Counted from the stretch's first letter, positions 25,985-36,753 are shown. The stretch is DNA of 64,000 nt from Polaribacter sp. SA4-10 (GCF_002163835.1 NZ_CP019331.1:2455001-2519000); one strand, 5' to 3'. Numbers and translations are program-made. The notes: generated by a model not told the origin, from the sequence alone.

Positions 25985-28699
25985 ATGAAACAAAGCTATT
26001 TATTAAAATTTTGTACAATTGCTTTTATGTTTATGCTACCTCTAGGTATGATGGCACAAACTATAAAAGGTAAAGTAACAGATTCATCTGGCGCAGGATT
26101 GCCTTATATGAATGTTATAGAAAAAGGAACTTCAAATGGATCTACTACAGATGATAATGGTGAGTTTTCCATTAATGTTAAGAGTTTACCTACAACTTTA
26201 GTAGTCTCTTCTATGGGTTTTGCTACAAAAAGCATAAAAGTAATTCAGCCTTCTTATTTAACAATTGTTGTTAATGAAGACAATGCTTTAGATGAAATTA
26301 TTGTTACTGGTTCAAGAACTGCACCTAGAAGTAATGTAGATAGTCCATTACCAATAGATGTTGTTGGTATTAAAGAGTTAATGTCTACAGGTCAAACTAC
26401 TTTTGATAAGGCATTACAATTTAGAATTCCTTCATTTAATACAGTACAAACTCCTGTAAATGATGCAACTTCTTTATTAGACCCGTATGAAATTAGAAAT
26501 ATGGGACCAAGTAGAACATTAGTATTAATTAATGGAAAACGTAAAAACGTTAGTGCCTTATTATATACACAAGATTCTCCAGGACGTGGTGAAACAGGAA
26601 CTGATATTTCTGCAATACCTGTAGATGCTATTAAAAGTATACAAGTATTAAGAGACGGTGCATCTGCACAATATGGTTCTGATGCCATTGCAGGTGTAAT
26701 AAACATTATTTTAAAAGACGATGTAAACAGAGGTTCTGCAACATTAAGATCAGGCGTTACTTCTGAAGGAGATGGAGAAATGTTTGGTATTAGTATAAAT
26801 AACGGATCTTCTATTGGTGACGATAAAGGATTTATTAACTATACAGTTGATTTTTCTAAAGTAGGTTTAGCTAACAGACCAGGAACAGTAAGTGCTAAAG
26901 GAGAGGCTTTTAGTGGAACAGGTTTTGATGCACCTTTAGCAGATGTTCAAGAATTTTTATCTCGTAGACCAGATGCAGGAAATATTAACGGTTCTCCTGA
27001 AACTGTAGCTACTAAATTCTTAATTAATGGAGCTTATGACTTATCCGAAGAGTCTACACTATATTTTAATGCAGCGTATGTATTTAAAAAAGTAAATAGT
27101 TACGCTAATTATAGAACTCCTTATTGGAAAATAGCAACTGGCGATTCAGCTTATTTACAAGATTTATTTCCTTCAGATGAAAGAGGTGGTTTTGATGGGT
27201 ATGTACCAACTTTTGAAGGTGTATTAAATGATTATAATGCTACATTAGGAATTAAAAGAAAAGTAAATGATTGGAATGTAGATTCTAGTATTACTTTTGG
27301 TGGAAATGAGCAAACATATAAAGTAAACAACTCTCATAATTCGAGTGAAGGTTATCAGGCACTTAGTCCAACAAGTTTTGATCCAGGAGGAACCTCTTTT
27401 AAACATTTAGTAGGTAATTTAGATGTATCTAGACTTCTTTCGGACAAAGTTAGTATTGGTATGGGAGCAGAGTTTAGAAATGAAAATTTCGAAATAATTG
27501 CTGGAAAAGCATCTTCTTATGAAGGTGGTGGTTCAGATTCGTTTTCAGGAAATGACCCTGTAAATTCAGGAATCTTTAACAGATATAATTTAGGTGGTTA
27601 CTTTAGTTTAGATTATGATGTATCTGATGCTTTCTTATTAAGTGGTACAGTGCGTGGTGAAAATTATTCTGATTTTGGAAATACTTTTGTATATAAATTT
27701 AGTTCTCGTTACAAATTATCTGATAATTATACAATGAGAGGTTCTGTTTCTTCTGGATTTAGAGCACCAAGTTTACACCAAATTTATACTGAAAAATCTC
27801 AATACTCTTTTGCTGATGGTGGAGGAATTGATGTTGTAGGTTTAGTAAATAATGTATCTCCTAAGGCAAGAGAATTAGGAATTCCTAAATTGACTCCAGA
27901 AAAATCAACAAACATAACATTTGGTTTTGGTGGTAAAGTAACTAATAATATAAACTTCACGGTTGATTATTATAAAATTGATGTTGAGGACAGAGTAATT
28001 TATACAAACCAAATTGGTAAAAATCAATTTTTTATCAATGGTTTTGATACTACTACCTCTGGTATTGATTTTGTTTCTAGTTTTTCAAATATTCAATTAG
28101 GAGAAGGTAAATTAGATTTAAATCTTTCTGGGAATTATACAATTGCTAACAAAAGAACAGAAGATGTACCAACGATTGCTGTTACTGAAGACGATGGCTC
28201 TGTTAATACATATCCAGTACTTGACAGATCTAATTTAGCATTAATGTTTACTTCTAGACCAAAAACGAAGTGGATCTTAGGAGCTAACTATGAAATCAAT
28301 AAATGGGGATTGGCTTTAAACAATACGTACTTCGGTAAAACTACTTTTAGACAGAAATTCATGAACGATGGATTAAGAACAGAGTTTACACCTAAAATCG
28401 TTACTGATTTGGCAATAAACTTTCAAGCATCTGATAAATTATCGATTGCTTTAAATGTAAATAATTTATTAAACGTATTACCAGAATGGGCGTTTAAAGC
28501 AGATACTGCTGCAGGACAAGCAATCATTGATGATACAAGTGTAATTTCAATTGCAAATGGTGGTTCAGGATTAACTCAACTTGAAAATGAGTCTAATGCT
28601 ATTACATTTAATGGTCGTTATTCTCAAATGACTTATGATGGTTCTCACTTTAGTCAATTAGGAACCATGTTTAATTTATCTTTAAACTACCAGTTCTAG
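25985..28699 (+). CDS. TonB-dependent receptor (no STN domain)
   Basis: A 904-residue outer-membrane receptor: signal peptide [18 protein letters not shown], carboxypeptidase-regulatory-like domain about residues 27-105, plug about 110-250 (NGKRKNVS and [19 protein letters not shown]), barrel to the final LNLSLNYQF. The first ~170 bases are nearly identical to the next receptor gene, whereas the rest has diverged. It is probably an iron-chelate or small-molecule importer regulated by the upstream sigma system. A strong terminator follows. Confidence 0.92.
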   Translation: MKQSYLLKFCTIAFMFMLPLGMMAQTIKGKVTDSSGAGLPYMNVIEKGTSNGSTTDDNGEFSINVKSLPTTLVVSSMGFATKSIKVIQPSYLTIVVNEDNALDEIIVTGSRTAPRSNVDSPLPIDVVGIKELMSTGQTTFDKALQFRIPSFNTVQTPVNDATSLLDPYEIRNMGPSRTLVLINGKRKNVSALLYTQDSPGRGETGTDISAIPVDAIKSIQVLRDGASAQYGSDAIAGVINIILKDDVNRGSATLRSGVTSEGDGEMFGISINNGSSIGDDKGFINYTVDFSKVGLANRPGTVSAKGEAFSGTGFDAPLADVQEFLSRRPDAGNINGSPETVATKFLINGAYDLSEESTLYFNAAYVFKKVNSYANYRTPYWKIATGDSAYLQDLFPSDERGGFDGYVPTFEGVLNDYNATLGIKRKVNDWNVDSSITFGGNEQTYKVNNSHNSSEGYQALSPTSFDPGGTSFKHLVGNLDVSRLLSDKVSIGMGAEFRNENFEIIAGKASSYEGGGSDSFSGNDPVNSGIFNRYNLGGYFSLDYDVSDAFLLSGTVRGENYSDFGNTFVYKFSSRYKLSDNYTMRGSVSSGFRAPSLHQIYTEKSQYSFADGGGIDVVGLVNNVSPKARELGIPKLTPEKSTNITFGFGGKVTNNINFTVDYYKIDVEDRVIYTNQIGKNQFFINGFDTTTSGIDFVSSFSNIQLGEGKLDLNLSGNYTIANKRTEDVPTIAVTEDDGSVNTYPVLDRSNLALMFTSRPKTKWILGANYEINKWGLALNNTYFGKTTFRQKFMNDGLRTEFTPKIVTDLAINFQASDKLSIALNVNNLLNVLPEWAFKADTAAGQAIIDDTSVISIANGGSGLTQLENESNAITFNGRYSQMTYDGSHFSQLGTMFNLSLNYQF

Positions 28700-28725
28700 T
28701 TTTAAGAATTATTATTTGAATATAA

Positions 28726-28767
28726 AATGCTGTCTTTCTCACTTTTGTGAGATTGACAGCATTTTTT
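28726..28767 (+). terminator. Intrinsic terminator after the second TonB receptor
   Basis: AATGCTGTC...GACAGCATT encloses a second stem TCTCAC/GTGAGA and is followed by TTTTTT. It is a long strong hairpin 27 bases after the stop codon. Confidence 0.9.
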
Positions 28768-28830
28768 ATTTATCTTTACTTTTAAGTATAAGATTATTAA
28801 AGTGTACTGGATGTTTTTAATTCAACATTA

Positions 28831-28861
28831 AAGAGTATCCTTTTCCTTTTTTTGTCTTATA
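28831..28861 (+). promoter_or_regulatory. Candidate ECF-sigma promoter upstream of the third TonB receptor
   Basis: AAGAGTAT (28831-28838), 15 bases, GTCTTATA (28854-28861): same words and spacing as the site at 25883. It lies about 77 bases before the start codon and just after a terminator, so it probably drives separate transcription of this receptor. Confidence 0.5.
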
Positions 28862-28937
28862 ATAAAAATGTTGCTACTTTTTTTTAATTTAAAGTAAAGA
28901 CTTAATTAAATTTATTTATTAACTAAAAAATTATTTC

Positions 28938-31859
28938 ATGAAACAAAGCTACTTATTAAAACTATGTACAATTGCTTTTATGTTTATGCTGCCTCTAGGG
29001 GTAATGGCACAAACAGTAAAAGGTAAAGTAACAGATTCATCTGGCGCAGGGTTGCCTTATATGAATGTTATAGAAAATGGAACTTCTAATGGAACAACTA
29101 CAGACGATGATGGAGAATTTACGCTTTCAGTAAAAGGTTTACCAGCCTATTTAAATGTTTCCTCTATGGGGTTTAAAACAAAAACGATAAAAGTAACTAA
29201 TAACGCTTATTTAACAATTGTTGTTAAAGAAGACAATACTTTAGAAGAAATTGTTGTAATCGGGTCTCGAAACCCAAACAGATCAGTTATAGACTCTCCT
29301 GTACCGATTGATATTGTTGATATTAAAGAGTTAGCATTATCATCACCACAGGTTAATTTAAATCAAATTTTAAACTTTGTAGCACCCTCATTTACATCAA
29401 ATACACAAACTATTTCAGATGGTACAGATCACGTAGATCCTGCGTCTTTAAGAGGTTTAGGTCCAGACCAGGTTTTAGTATTAATTAACGGTAAAAGAAG
29501 ACATACATCTTCTTTAATTAATGTTAATGGTACTTTTGGTAGAGGTTCTGTTGGTACTGATTTAAATGCAATACCAGCTGCAGCAATTAAAAGATTAGAA
29601 GTATTAAGAGATGGTGCAGCAGCACAATATGGTTCTGATGCAATTGCAGGAGTTATAAACATCGTTTTAAATGAAACTGTAAATGAATTGTCTATCGCAG
29701 TAACTACAGGGGCTCATTTTAGTGAAAACTCAAATAGTCAAACTGGTGGTTCTGATGGTGAAACTACAAACGTTAGCGCAAGCTACGGTTTACCTTTAGG
29801 TGAAAATGGTGGTTTTATTACATTCTCAGGAGATTTTGATGTGCGTGAAGCGTACAACAGAATGAAAGAATGGGAAGGTGGTATTTTTAACGGATATAAT
29901 GCTGTTGAGAGATTAGCAAATGCCAGTAATGCTGGGTATTCTTCTGAATTCTTATCATTAGCCAATGGAGTAGATGGTGCTACATTGTCAGGAATAAACG
30001 GTTTACCGATTATAGACAATTTAAAAGGTTTTGCAAATTCGGCAGGTTATCCTACAACTGCAGGAGACGGTTTTTCTGAATTACAATCTATATTAGGGGT
30101 AGATGCAACTACTTCTGAATTAGCAGCAAGAGGTCAGAAAAGAACAGACTATAACATGAGAGTTGGACAATCTAAAGTAAGAGGAGGTAGATTTTTTGCC
30201 AACTTTAAATTACCTTTAGATGACAATGGAACGGAACTATATTCTTTTTCAGGAATGAGTTCAAGAAACGGTAACTCTGCTGGTTTTTACAGATTACCAA
30301 GTCAAAGTAGAACGTTTACACCTGCATACAATAATGGTTTTTTACCAGAAATTAATTCAACGATTTCAGATCAATCTTTAGCAGTTGGTATTAAAGGAAA
30401 AATTGGTGAGTGGAATGTAGATTTTTCTAACACGTATGGTAAAAATGCGTTCGATTTTGTTATTGGTAATACGTATAACGCTTCTCAAGGAAATGCATCT
30501 CCAACAACTTTTGATGCTGGTGGATTCTCTTTTATGCAAAATACTACCAATTTAGATTTGTCTAAATTTTACGAAGATACTTTTGAAGGTTTTGGTGTTG
30601 CTTTTGGTGGGGAACACAGAATAGAAAACTATCAAATTATTTCTGGTGAGGAATCTTCTTACACACAATACCAAGCAGATGGTTTACCATTTACAGGTAT
30701 TGAAGGTACTACACCATTAAAAGACTTTTTCGGAAATTCTAGACCAGGAGGTTCTCAAGTATTTCCAGGATTTGGACCAAAAAATGAATTAGATAGAGCA
30801 CGTAGTAGTGTTGCTGCTTATGTAGATTTAGACGCTAAGTTTTCTGAAGTATTCTCAACTACTTTCGCAACACGTTATGAAAACTATTCAGACTTTGGTT
30901 CTACTTTAAACTTTAAATTAGCTTCTATTTATAAAGCTTCAGATAATTTTAGAATAAGAGCTTCTTTTAATACTGGTTTTAGAGCTCCTTCTTTACACCA
31001 ATTAAACTTTAACTCTACGTCTACTATTTTTCAAGACGGAGTTCCTGTAGAAGTAGGGACGTTTGCAAATGATAGTAAAGCTGCACAATTATTAGGAATT
31101 CCTCAATTAAAAGAAGAAACGTCTAATAGTTTTAGTGCTGGTTTTACAGCAAAATTACCAGAATCTAACTTAACCTTTACTGTAGACGGTTATATAGTAA
31201 ATATTGCTGATAGAGTTGTGTATACAGGTCAATTTAAAGGACCAGGTACAGGATCTGAACTAGATTTATTGTTAATTCAAGCAAACGCTTCTGCAGCATC
31301 TTTCTTTGCAAATGCAATAGATACGCAGTCTAAAGGAATTGATTTTGTAGTTTCACACAAAGCAACTTTAGGAACAAATACAAGATTAAAGACTGATTTA
31401 TCAGGAACGCTTTCTCAAACAAGACAAGTAGGAGATATTAACTCTTCTCAAATCTTAAAAGATGCAGGTTTAGTAGATACTTATTTTCCTGAAACTAGTA
31501 GAATATTTTTAGAAGAAGCAGTACCAAGAACTAAAATGAACTTAACCAATAGTCTAACTTCTGGGAAATTTAATGTTTTCTTAAGAAATGTGTATTTTGG
31601 TAAAGTATCTGAAGCAACTAACACTCCTGCAAATCAACAAGTTTTTGCATCTAAAATTGTTACAGATTTATCTCTTGGTTACAAAGCTACAGAAGATTTA
31701 ACGTTTACAATAGGAGCTAACAATTTATTAGATGTATCTCCAGACAGAGCTATCGAAGCGAACCGTAGTGGTGGTCGTTTTGATTGGTCTAGAAGATCTC
31801 AACAATTTGGTGTTGGTGGTCGTTTCTTATTCGCAAGAGTAAGTTTTACTCTAAAGTAA
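28938..31859 (+). CDS. TonB-dependent receptor (no STN domain)
   Basis: A 973-residue paralogue of the two preceding receptors: signal peptide [18 protein letters not shown], carboxypeptidase-regulatory-like domain, plug with [15 protein letters not shown] and [14 protein letters not shown], and a barrel with the [12 protein letters not shown] motif, ending FARVSFTLK. In the plug it is closer to the STN receptor (both have the DH.DPA..RGLGPDQ block), while its leader is nearly identical to the second receptor, so the gene appears mosaic. A terminator follows. Confidence 0.92.
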   Translation: MKQSYLLKLCTIAFMFMLPLGVMAQTVKGKVTDSSGAGLPYMNVIENGTSNGTTTDDDGEFTLSVKGLPAYLNVSSMGFKTKTIKVTNNAYLTIVVKEDNTLEEIVVIGSRNPNRSVIDSPVPIDIVDIKELALSSPQVNLNQILNFVAPSFTSNTQTISDGTDHVDPASLRGLGPDQVLVLINGKRRHTSSLINVNGTFGRGSVGTDLNAIPAAAIKRLEVLRDGAAAQYGSDAIAGVINIVLNETVNELSIAVTTGAHFSENSNSQTGGSDGETTNVSASYGLPLGENGGFITFSGDFDVREAYNRMKEWEGGIFNGYNAVERLANASNAGYSSEFLSLANGVDGATLSGINGLPIIDNLKGFANSAGYPTTAGDGFSELQSILGVDATTSELAARGQKRTDYNMRVGQSKVRGGRFFANFKLPLDDNGTELYSFSGMSSRNGNSAGFYRLPSQSRTFTPAYNNGFLPEINSTISDQSLAVGIKGKIGEWNVDFSNTYGKNAFDFVIGNTYNASQGNASPTTFDAGGFSFMQNTTNLDLSKFYEDTFEGFGVAFGGEHRIENYQIISGEESSYTQYQADGLPFTGIEGTTPLKDFFGNSRPGGSQVFPGFGPKNELDRARSSVAAYVDLDAKFSEVFSTTFATRYENYSDFGSTLNFKLASIYKASDNFRIRASFNTGFRAPSLHQLNFNSTSTIFQDGVPVEVGTFANDSKAAQLLGIPQLKEETSNSFSAGFTAKLPESNLTFTVDGYIVNIADRVVYTGQFKGPGTGSELDLLLIQANASAASFFANAIDTQSKGIDFVVSHKATLGTNTRLKTDLSGTLSQTRQVGDINSSQILKDAGLVDTYFPETSRIFLEEAVPRTKMNLTNSLTSGKFNVFLRNVYFGKVSEATNTPANQQVFASKIVTDLSLGYKATEDLTFTIGANNLLDVSPDRAIEANRSGGRFDWSRRSQQFGVGGRFLFARVSFTLK

Positions 31860-31876
31860 ATTAATTTATTTTTTTT

Positions 31877-31906
31877 AGAAAAAGCGGCTTTAAGCCGCTT
31901 TTTTTA
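31877..31906 (+). terminator. Intrinsic terminator after the third TonB receptor
   Basis: Stem AAAAGCGGCTT/AAGCCGCTTTT with a short loop and a run of T. It ends at the position of an in-frame upstream ATG of the next gene, which supports the later start for that gene. Confidence 0.93.
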
Positions 31907-31953
31907 TGCTTAAAAATGAGTATTTTTATAAATATAAAAGATGCTATATAATT

Positions 31954-33225
31954 ATGATTAATCAAAATATCTTATCATTAAAACAATCTTCTACACTCTT
32001 AATTAATGAAAAAGTAAAGGAATTAAGAATAAATGGGAAAGAAATTAGTCATTTTGGTTTTGGTCAATCTCCCTTTCCAATTCATACTAGTATTGTTGCT
32101 GCGTTAAAAGAAAACGCAGAAAATAACCATTATTTACCAGTAGCGGGTTTAGAGAAATTAAGAGAAGAAATAGTGCTTTTTTTAAAAAAGAATCAAAATA
32201 TTAAAACCACAAAAGAGACTATTTTTATAGGACCCGGAAGTAAAGAGTTGTTGTATCAATCCATTTTAATTTTTGATGCCGAATTTTTAATACCAAAAGG
32301 AAGTTGGGTTAGTTATATTCCTCAAATACAATCTAAAGGTGGTGTGTATCATATTTTAGAAACCAATTTTGAAAACGATTTTAAATTAACTGCAGATAAT
32401 TTGAATGCTTTTTTCAAGAATAAAGCACCTAAAAAACAAACGGTTTTAATTTTAAACTCACCAAACAACCCTACAGGAGCCGTTTACACAAAAGAAGAAT
32501 ATAAAGCGTTAGCTCTTGCGTGTAGAAAATATAATGTAGTGGTTTTTTCTGATGAAATTTATTCTCAAATCAACTTTTCGGAAAGCTATTCGCCAAGTAT
32601 TTCAGCATTCTACCCTGAAAAAACAATTGTTTTTGGAGGTTTAAGCAAGGTCTTTTCTGCAGGTGGATATCGGTTAGGTTACATGATGTTACCCAATGAG
32701 CTGCAAGCGCTTCAAAATGTCTATAAATCGCTTTTTAGTGAAACATTTAGCTGTGTTTCTTCCCCTATTCAATTTGCTGCCATAAAAGCTTTTGAATACC
32801 CTACTGATTTGAAAAAATATGTGGAAACTAGTGCAGCTATTTTAAAAAAAATTTCAGAATTTATTTTTAAAGAACTTTCGGAAGTAAAGATTGAATGCAC
32901 CAAATCTGAAGGAGCTTTTTATATGTTAATTGGATTTAACTTGCACAAAGCTGCTATTTTAAAATTAGGAATTTCTAGTAGTTTTGATTTGGCAAATTAT
33001 GTTTTAGAGAATTATAATTTTGCAATGCTGCCTGGTATTGATTTCGGTTTTAAAAAAGAGGATTTCTTTTTTAGAATTGCATTTGTAGATTTTGATGGAG
33101 AAAATATGATGAAAACGTATCAAAAAAATCAAAATATTGATACTAATTTCATAAAAGAAAATTCACCAAATATTTTTAATGGCGTAGAAAAAATAAAGAA
33201 ATTTGTTATTGATTTACAATGTTAA
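31954..33225 (+). CDS. Pyridoxal phosphate-dependent aminotransferase (class I/II)
   Basis: About 423 residues. The ATG at 31954 (MINQNILSLKQS) is preferred; an earlier in-frame ATG at 31906 falls in the T-run of a terminator. Fold type I motifs are clear: LNSPNNPTGAVY, VFSDEIYSQ for the PLP-ring aspartate, and the Schiff-base lysine in GGLSKVFSAGGYRLGY. An aspartate/alanine-type aminotransferase is likely; the amino acid substrate is not deducible. It stands alone between the receptor cluster and convergent lpxH. Confidence 0.88.
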   Translation: MINQNILSLKQSSTLLINEKVKELRINGKEISHFGFGQSPFPIHTSIVAALKENAENNHYLPVAGLEKLREEIVLFLKKNQNIKTTKETIFIGPGSKELLYQSILIFDAEFLIPKGSWVSYIPQIQSKGGVYHILETNFENDFKLTADNLNAFFKNKAPKKQTVLILNSPNNPTGAVYTKEEYKALALACRKYNVVVFSDEIYSQINFSESYSPSISAFYPEKTIVFGGLSKVFSAGGYRLGYMMLPNELQALQNVYKSLFSETFSCVSSPIQFAAIKAFEYPTDLKKYVETSAAILKKISEFIFKELSEVKIECTKSEGAFYMLIGFNLHKAAILKLGISSSFDLANYVLENYNFAMLPGIDFGFKKEDFFFRIAFVDFDGENMMKTYQKNQNIDTNFIKENSPNIFNGVEKIKKFVIDLQC

Positions 33226-33989
33226 TTTTCAAACTTTTTTAAAGATAATTTACTGTTTTTAAATTCACCAAATGTGAAGTATTGTATCCAATCGCCAAGA
33301 TTAATATAGGTACTATTTTCTTGTAATTGAATATCTAGAGGTAAATGCCTATGACCAAAAATAAAATAATCGTAATGTGTTTGAGATAATTTACGCTTAC
33401 AATATTGAACTAACCATTCATTTTCTTCGCCTAAAAATTTTGCATCTTCATCACCAGAAATCAATTTGTTTTTTACAGACATATATTGCCCTAACTTTAC
33501 ACCTAAATCTGGGTGTAACCAGCGAAACATCCATTTAAATAAAGGAAAAGTAAAGACTTTTTTCATTCGTTTATATCCTTTATCACCCGGCCCTAAACCG
33601 TCTCCATGACCAATTAAAAAAGTTTTATTATTGATGATAAATTCTTGTGGAGCGTGATATACAGGAATATTCAATTCTTTTTCAAAATAATCATCCATCC
33701 ATAAGTCATGATTTCCAACAAAGAAATAAATAGGAATTCCACTATCTCTAATTTCTGCAAGTTTACCTAAAACACGTACAAATCCTTTTGGAACAACTGT
33801 CTTATACTCGAACCAAAAGTCAAATAAATCTCCTAACAAGAAAATAGCTTCTGCATCTTGTTTAACTGTATCTAACCAAGCCACAAACTTTTTCTCTCTA
33901 GGAAAACTAGCTTCTTGTGTTGGAGCTCCTAAATGTTGGTCTGAAGCAAAATAGACTTTTTTATTTTCTGAAGTTGTAATTGTAATCAT
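33222..33989 (-). CDS. lpxH: UDP-2,3-diacylglucosamine diphosphatase
   Basis: Hydrolyses UDP-2,3-diacylglucosamine to lipid X in lipid A synthesis, at the inner membrane surface. The 255-residue protein shows the full calcineurin-like metallophosphatase set: ASDQHLG, LGDLFDFW, VGNHDLW, GHGDGLGPGD and FGHRHLP. The length fits LpxH-type enzymes of Bacteroidota. It overlaps the convergent aminotransferase gene by four bases and follows the protease gene by 15 bases on the same strand. Confidence 0.9.
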   Translation of the reverse strand: MITITTSENKKVYFASDQHLGAPTQEASFPREKKFVAWLDTVKQDAEAIFLLGDLFDFWFEYKTVVPKGFVRVLGKLAEIRDSGIPIYFFVGNHDLWMDDYFEKELNIPVYHAPQEFIINNKTFLIGHGDGLGPGDKGYKRMKKVFTFPLFKWMFRWLHPDLGVKLGQYMSVKNKLISGDEDAKFLGEENEWLVQYCKRKLSQTHYDYFIFGHRHLPLDIQLQENSTYINLGDWIQYFTFGEFKNSKLSLKKFEN

Positions 33990-34004
33990 TGCTACAAAGA
34001 AACG

Positions 34005-35579
34005 TTATTCCTCTTTACTTTCCAACTCCAAAACTTTCTGAATCATTTTATCATCTTTATGTATAACTCTATAGAAGCCTTCATCACCAAATAGCGCATT
34101 TGCAATTGAAGATTTTAGGTATTTCTTAATGCTTTGTTTAGTTTTAAATGAAGGTTTTGCTGTGTCTTTAATATCAGATAAATAAGTGTCAAAAATTTTT
34201 TCATCTGTATCAAAATCTAAAACAAAAGAAGCTAGTGTCCATTTTTCTAAATCTTTACGATTGTTGTCTACATATTTAAAAGCAAAATTATTGATACTAT
34301 TAAAATAGAAATTAGACATGTAAGAAGTGGTGTCTATTGCTACAAAAACATCTGGAATAATACCACCACCACCATAAACAATTTTGCCTTTTGGCGTTTT
34401 GTATTTTAAAGAATCTATTACTTTTATACTATCTTTGCTTAGTAATTCTCCATTGGTAATTCTTTGTTGAAAATCTTTATAATAATTTTTATTTCCATCC
34501 CCAGAATATGGTTTTTGAATAGAACGACCCGTTGGTGTGTAGTAACGTGCAGTTGTTAAACGCACTGCAGAGCCATCGCCTAAATCCATTTCTATTTGCA
34601 CCAAACCTTTTCCAAAAGATCTACGTCCAATGATGGTTCCTTTATCATTGTCTTGTAATGCTCCTGCAACAATTTCTGATGCTGAAGCGGAGTTTTCATC
34701 GATTAAAACATATAAACCTCCTTTTTCAAAACTTCCTTTAGAGGTTGCATAAGATTCTTCAATTTTACCTTTGTTGTTTTTTGTGAAAACGATTAGGGTA
34801 TCATCTTCTAAAAATTCATCAATAATACTGTTAGCAATGTCTATAAAACCGCCACCATTTCCACGTAAATCTAGAATTAAATCAGTCATTCCATCATCCA
34901 TTAAATGAGTTAAAGAAGATTTGAATTCTTTATAGGTGTTTCTTGCAAAACGATCTAGTTTTATATACCCAACAGAATCATTTACCATGTAGGCTAAGTC
35001 TACACTTTTAATGTTTACTTTTCCACGATTAAGATTAATTGTAAAAAGAGAATCGTTCGTTTTTCTATAAATTTGCAGTGCCACTTTTGTGTCTGGTTTT
35101 CCTTTTAAATATTCAGGAACATTACCACTTACCATTTTTTTACCAAACAACGTGTCTTTATCAGCCATTAAAATTCTGTCTCCAGCTTTGATACCCGCTT
35201 TAATACTTGGGCCACCTTTTATTGGTTGAATGATAGTAATTGAGTCACTAATCATTCTAAACTGAACACCAATTCCTACAAAATTACCTTGCATACTTTC
35301 TGTAACAGCTTGTAAGTTTTCTTTAGGAATATACACAGAATGTGGGTCTAGTTTTCCTAACATTTGTGTAATTGCACCGTCTAATAAATTATCTGTATCT
35401 ACTTTGTCTACGTAATCTTTATCAATAAAATTAATAAGCCTTTTTATTTTTAATTCTTGGGCTGAACCTTTAGTAAAAGACAACATACTTGTTGAGTTTC
35501 CGCTAAAAGAAACACCAATTAAAATACCAAAAACTACAGCTAAAGAAAAGTAAATTGGAAGATTATTTCTATTTTTCAT
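34005..35579 (-). CDS. C-terminal processing peptidase (S41 family)
   Basis: A 524-residue periplasmic protease with an N-terminal signal anchor (about residues 8-25), a PDZ domain about 85-175 (FVGIGVQFRMISDSITI and GIKAGDRIL), and the S41 catalytic core with Ser in NSASASEIVAG and Lys in RSFGKGLVQ. The family processes C-termini of envelope proteins. It overlaps the upstream dCMP deaminase gene by 11 bases, so the pair is co-translated. Confidence 0.93.
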   Translation of the reverse strand: MKNRNNLPIYFSLAVVFGILIGVSFSGNSTSMLSFTKGSAQELKIKRLINFIDKDYVDKVDTDNLLDGAITQMLGKLDPHSVYIPKENLQAVTESMQGNFVGIGVQFRMISDSITIIQPIKGGPSIKAGIKAGDRILMADKDTLFGKKMVSGNVPEYLKGKPDTKVALQIYRKTNDSLFTINLNRGKVNIKSVDLAYMVNDSVGYIKLDRFARNTYKEFKSSLTHLMDDGMTDLILDLRGNGGGFIDIANSIIDEFLEDDTLIVFTKNNKGKIEESYATSKGSFEKGGLYVLIDENSASASEIVAGALQDNDKGTIIGRRSFGKGLVQIEMDLGDGSAVRLTTARYYTPTGRSIQKPYSGDGNKNYYKDFQQRITNGELLSKDSIKVIDSLKYKTPKGKIVYGGGGIIPDVFVAIDTTSYMSNFYFNSINNFAFKYVDNNRKDLEKWTLASFVLDFDTDEKIFDTYLSDIKDTAKPSFKTKQSIKKYLKSSIANALFGDEGFYRVIHKDDKMIQKVLELESKEE

Positions 35580-35997
35580 ATGGTAAATGCATTATTTCTA
35601 CACCTGCTTTTTCTAAAAATTGAATACCAGAAGTATCTCTGTATGAGTTTGCAAAAACAACACGTTTTATTCCTGCTTGATGAATTAATTTACTGCATTG
35701 TGTGCAAGGTGATAGTGTAATATATAAAGTTGCTCCGTTTGCAGATTGAGTGGAAGATGCAACTTTTAAAATTGCATTTGCTTCTGCATGTAGAACTTCC
35801 CATTTTGTTAACCCTTCTTCATCTTCGCAACAATTATCAAAACCAGTTGGCGTTCCGTTAAAGCCATCAGAAATTATCATTCTTCCCTTCACTATTAAAG
35901 CACCAACTTGTTTCCGTTTACAATGAGAGAGTTTTCCCCATTCAAAAGCCATTTTTAAGTAGGCTGTATCATATTTTAGTTGTTTTATCTCAGTCAT
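35569..35997 (-). CDS. Deoxycytidylate (dCMP) deaminase
   Basis: Deaminates dCMP to dUMP for thymidylate synthesis. The 142-residue protein has the zinc deaminase motifs HAEANAI and PCTQCSKLI, plus the dCMP-type loop NGTPTGFDNCCEDE. The length is standard for ComEB-like bacterial enzymes. It is the first gene of a short minus-strand unit with the S41 peptidase and lpxH. Confidence 0.92.
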   Translation of the reverse strand: MTEIKQLKYDTAYLKMAFEWGKLSHCKRKQVGALIVKGRMIISDGFNGTPTGFDNCCEDEEGLTKWEVLHAEANAILKVASSTQSANGATLYITLSPCTQCSKLIHQAGIKRVVFANSYRDTSGIQFLEKAGVEIMHLPYEK

Positions 35998-36139
35998 AAA
36001 GCTAAAATAGAAAGATTTGAATAACTATCATGTTAATAAACAGACAAAAATGTTAATTAAAATTAGCTATTTGGATTTCCGTTTTTACGGGAAAGACAAT
36101 TAAATTTGAATTAGAGATAAACCTCTATATTTTTTCATG

Positions 36140-36721
36140 TTACCAAAAAACACGCTCAATCATCATAGGTATCGCAAAACCAATAACGATAGATGAGAAA
36201 ACTAAAATCCAATCTCTTCTAGAAACGCGAAAGAAATTTTGAAATATAGTTCCTAAAATTAATATTCCAAAAACAATAATTATTTGTGATGCTTCAATCC
36301 CTAGTGCAAATTCTAATAAAGGTAATAATTTATCTTCTTCTTTTCCAATCATCATTTTAAAATAATTAGAAAAACCAAGTCCGTGAATTAACCCAAAGAA
36401 CAACGCAAAAACTAAGTTTATATTTTCTTTTCCTGATGAAGACTTTTTAGCTGTTAAAACATTAATAACACCTGTAATAAAAATAGTTAACGGAATTAAA
36501 AACTCAATAATATCCATTCTTATTTTTAGAAGGCCATAAGCAGATAGTGCTAAAGTTATGGAATGCCCAATTGTAAAAAAGGTAACCAACCACACTACTT
36601 TTTTCCATTGATTAAAACTGAACACAACAGCTAAAACAATTAAGAATAAAATATGATCGTAAGCAGAAAAGTCTAACACGTGGTTAAGACCCATTTTAAA
36701 GTAGAGGATAAAATCGTTCAT
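36140..36721 (-). CDS. HupE/UreJ family membrane protein
   Basis: A 193-residue polytopic protein with about six hydrophobic helices. The family signature is visible: GLNHVLDFSAYDHILF near the N-terminus and HSITLALSAYG plus GLIHGLGFSNYFK with conserved histidines. HupE/UreJ proteins are proposed nickel or metal permeases; no urease or hydrogenase genes are nearby, so the role here is uncertain. A -7 element lies 25 bases upstream. Confidence 0.87.
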   Translation of the reverse strand: MNDFILYFKMGLNHVLDFSAYDHILFLIVLAVVFSFNQWKKVVWLVTFFTIGHSITLALSAYGLLKIRMDIIEFLIPLTIFITGVINVLTAKKSSSGKENINLVFALFFGLIHGLGFSNYFKMMIGKEEDKLLPLLEFALGIEASQIIIVFGILILGTIFQNFFRVSRRDWILVFSSIVIGFAIPMMIERVFW

Positions 36722-36745
36722 TTTCTATCTGATTTCAGAGGAATT

Positions 36746-36753
36746 CAAAGATA
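36746..36753 (-). promoter_or_regulatory. -7 promoter element for the HupE-like gene
   Basis: Reads TATCTTTG on the minus strand (TAnnTTTG), 25 bases upstream of the start codon. Confidence 0.5.

Noticed and set aside
22891..31859. Polysaccharide utilisation locus (SusC/SusD pair)
   Set aside because: No SusD gene and no glycoside hydrolases are present; the receptors look like iron- or small-molecule-type TonB receptors with a FecI/FecR system.
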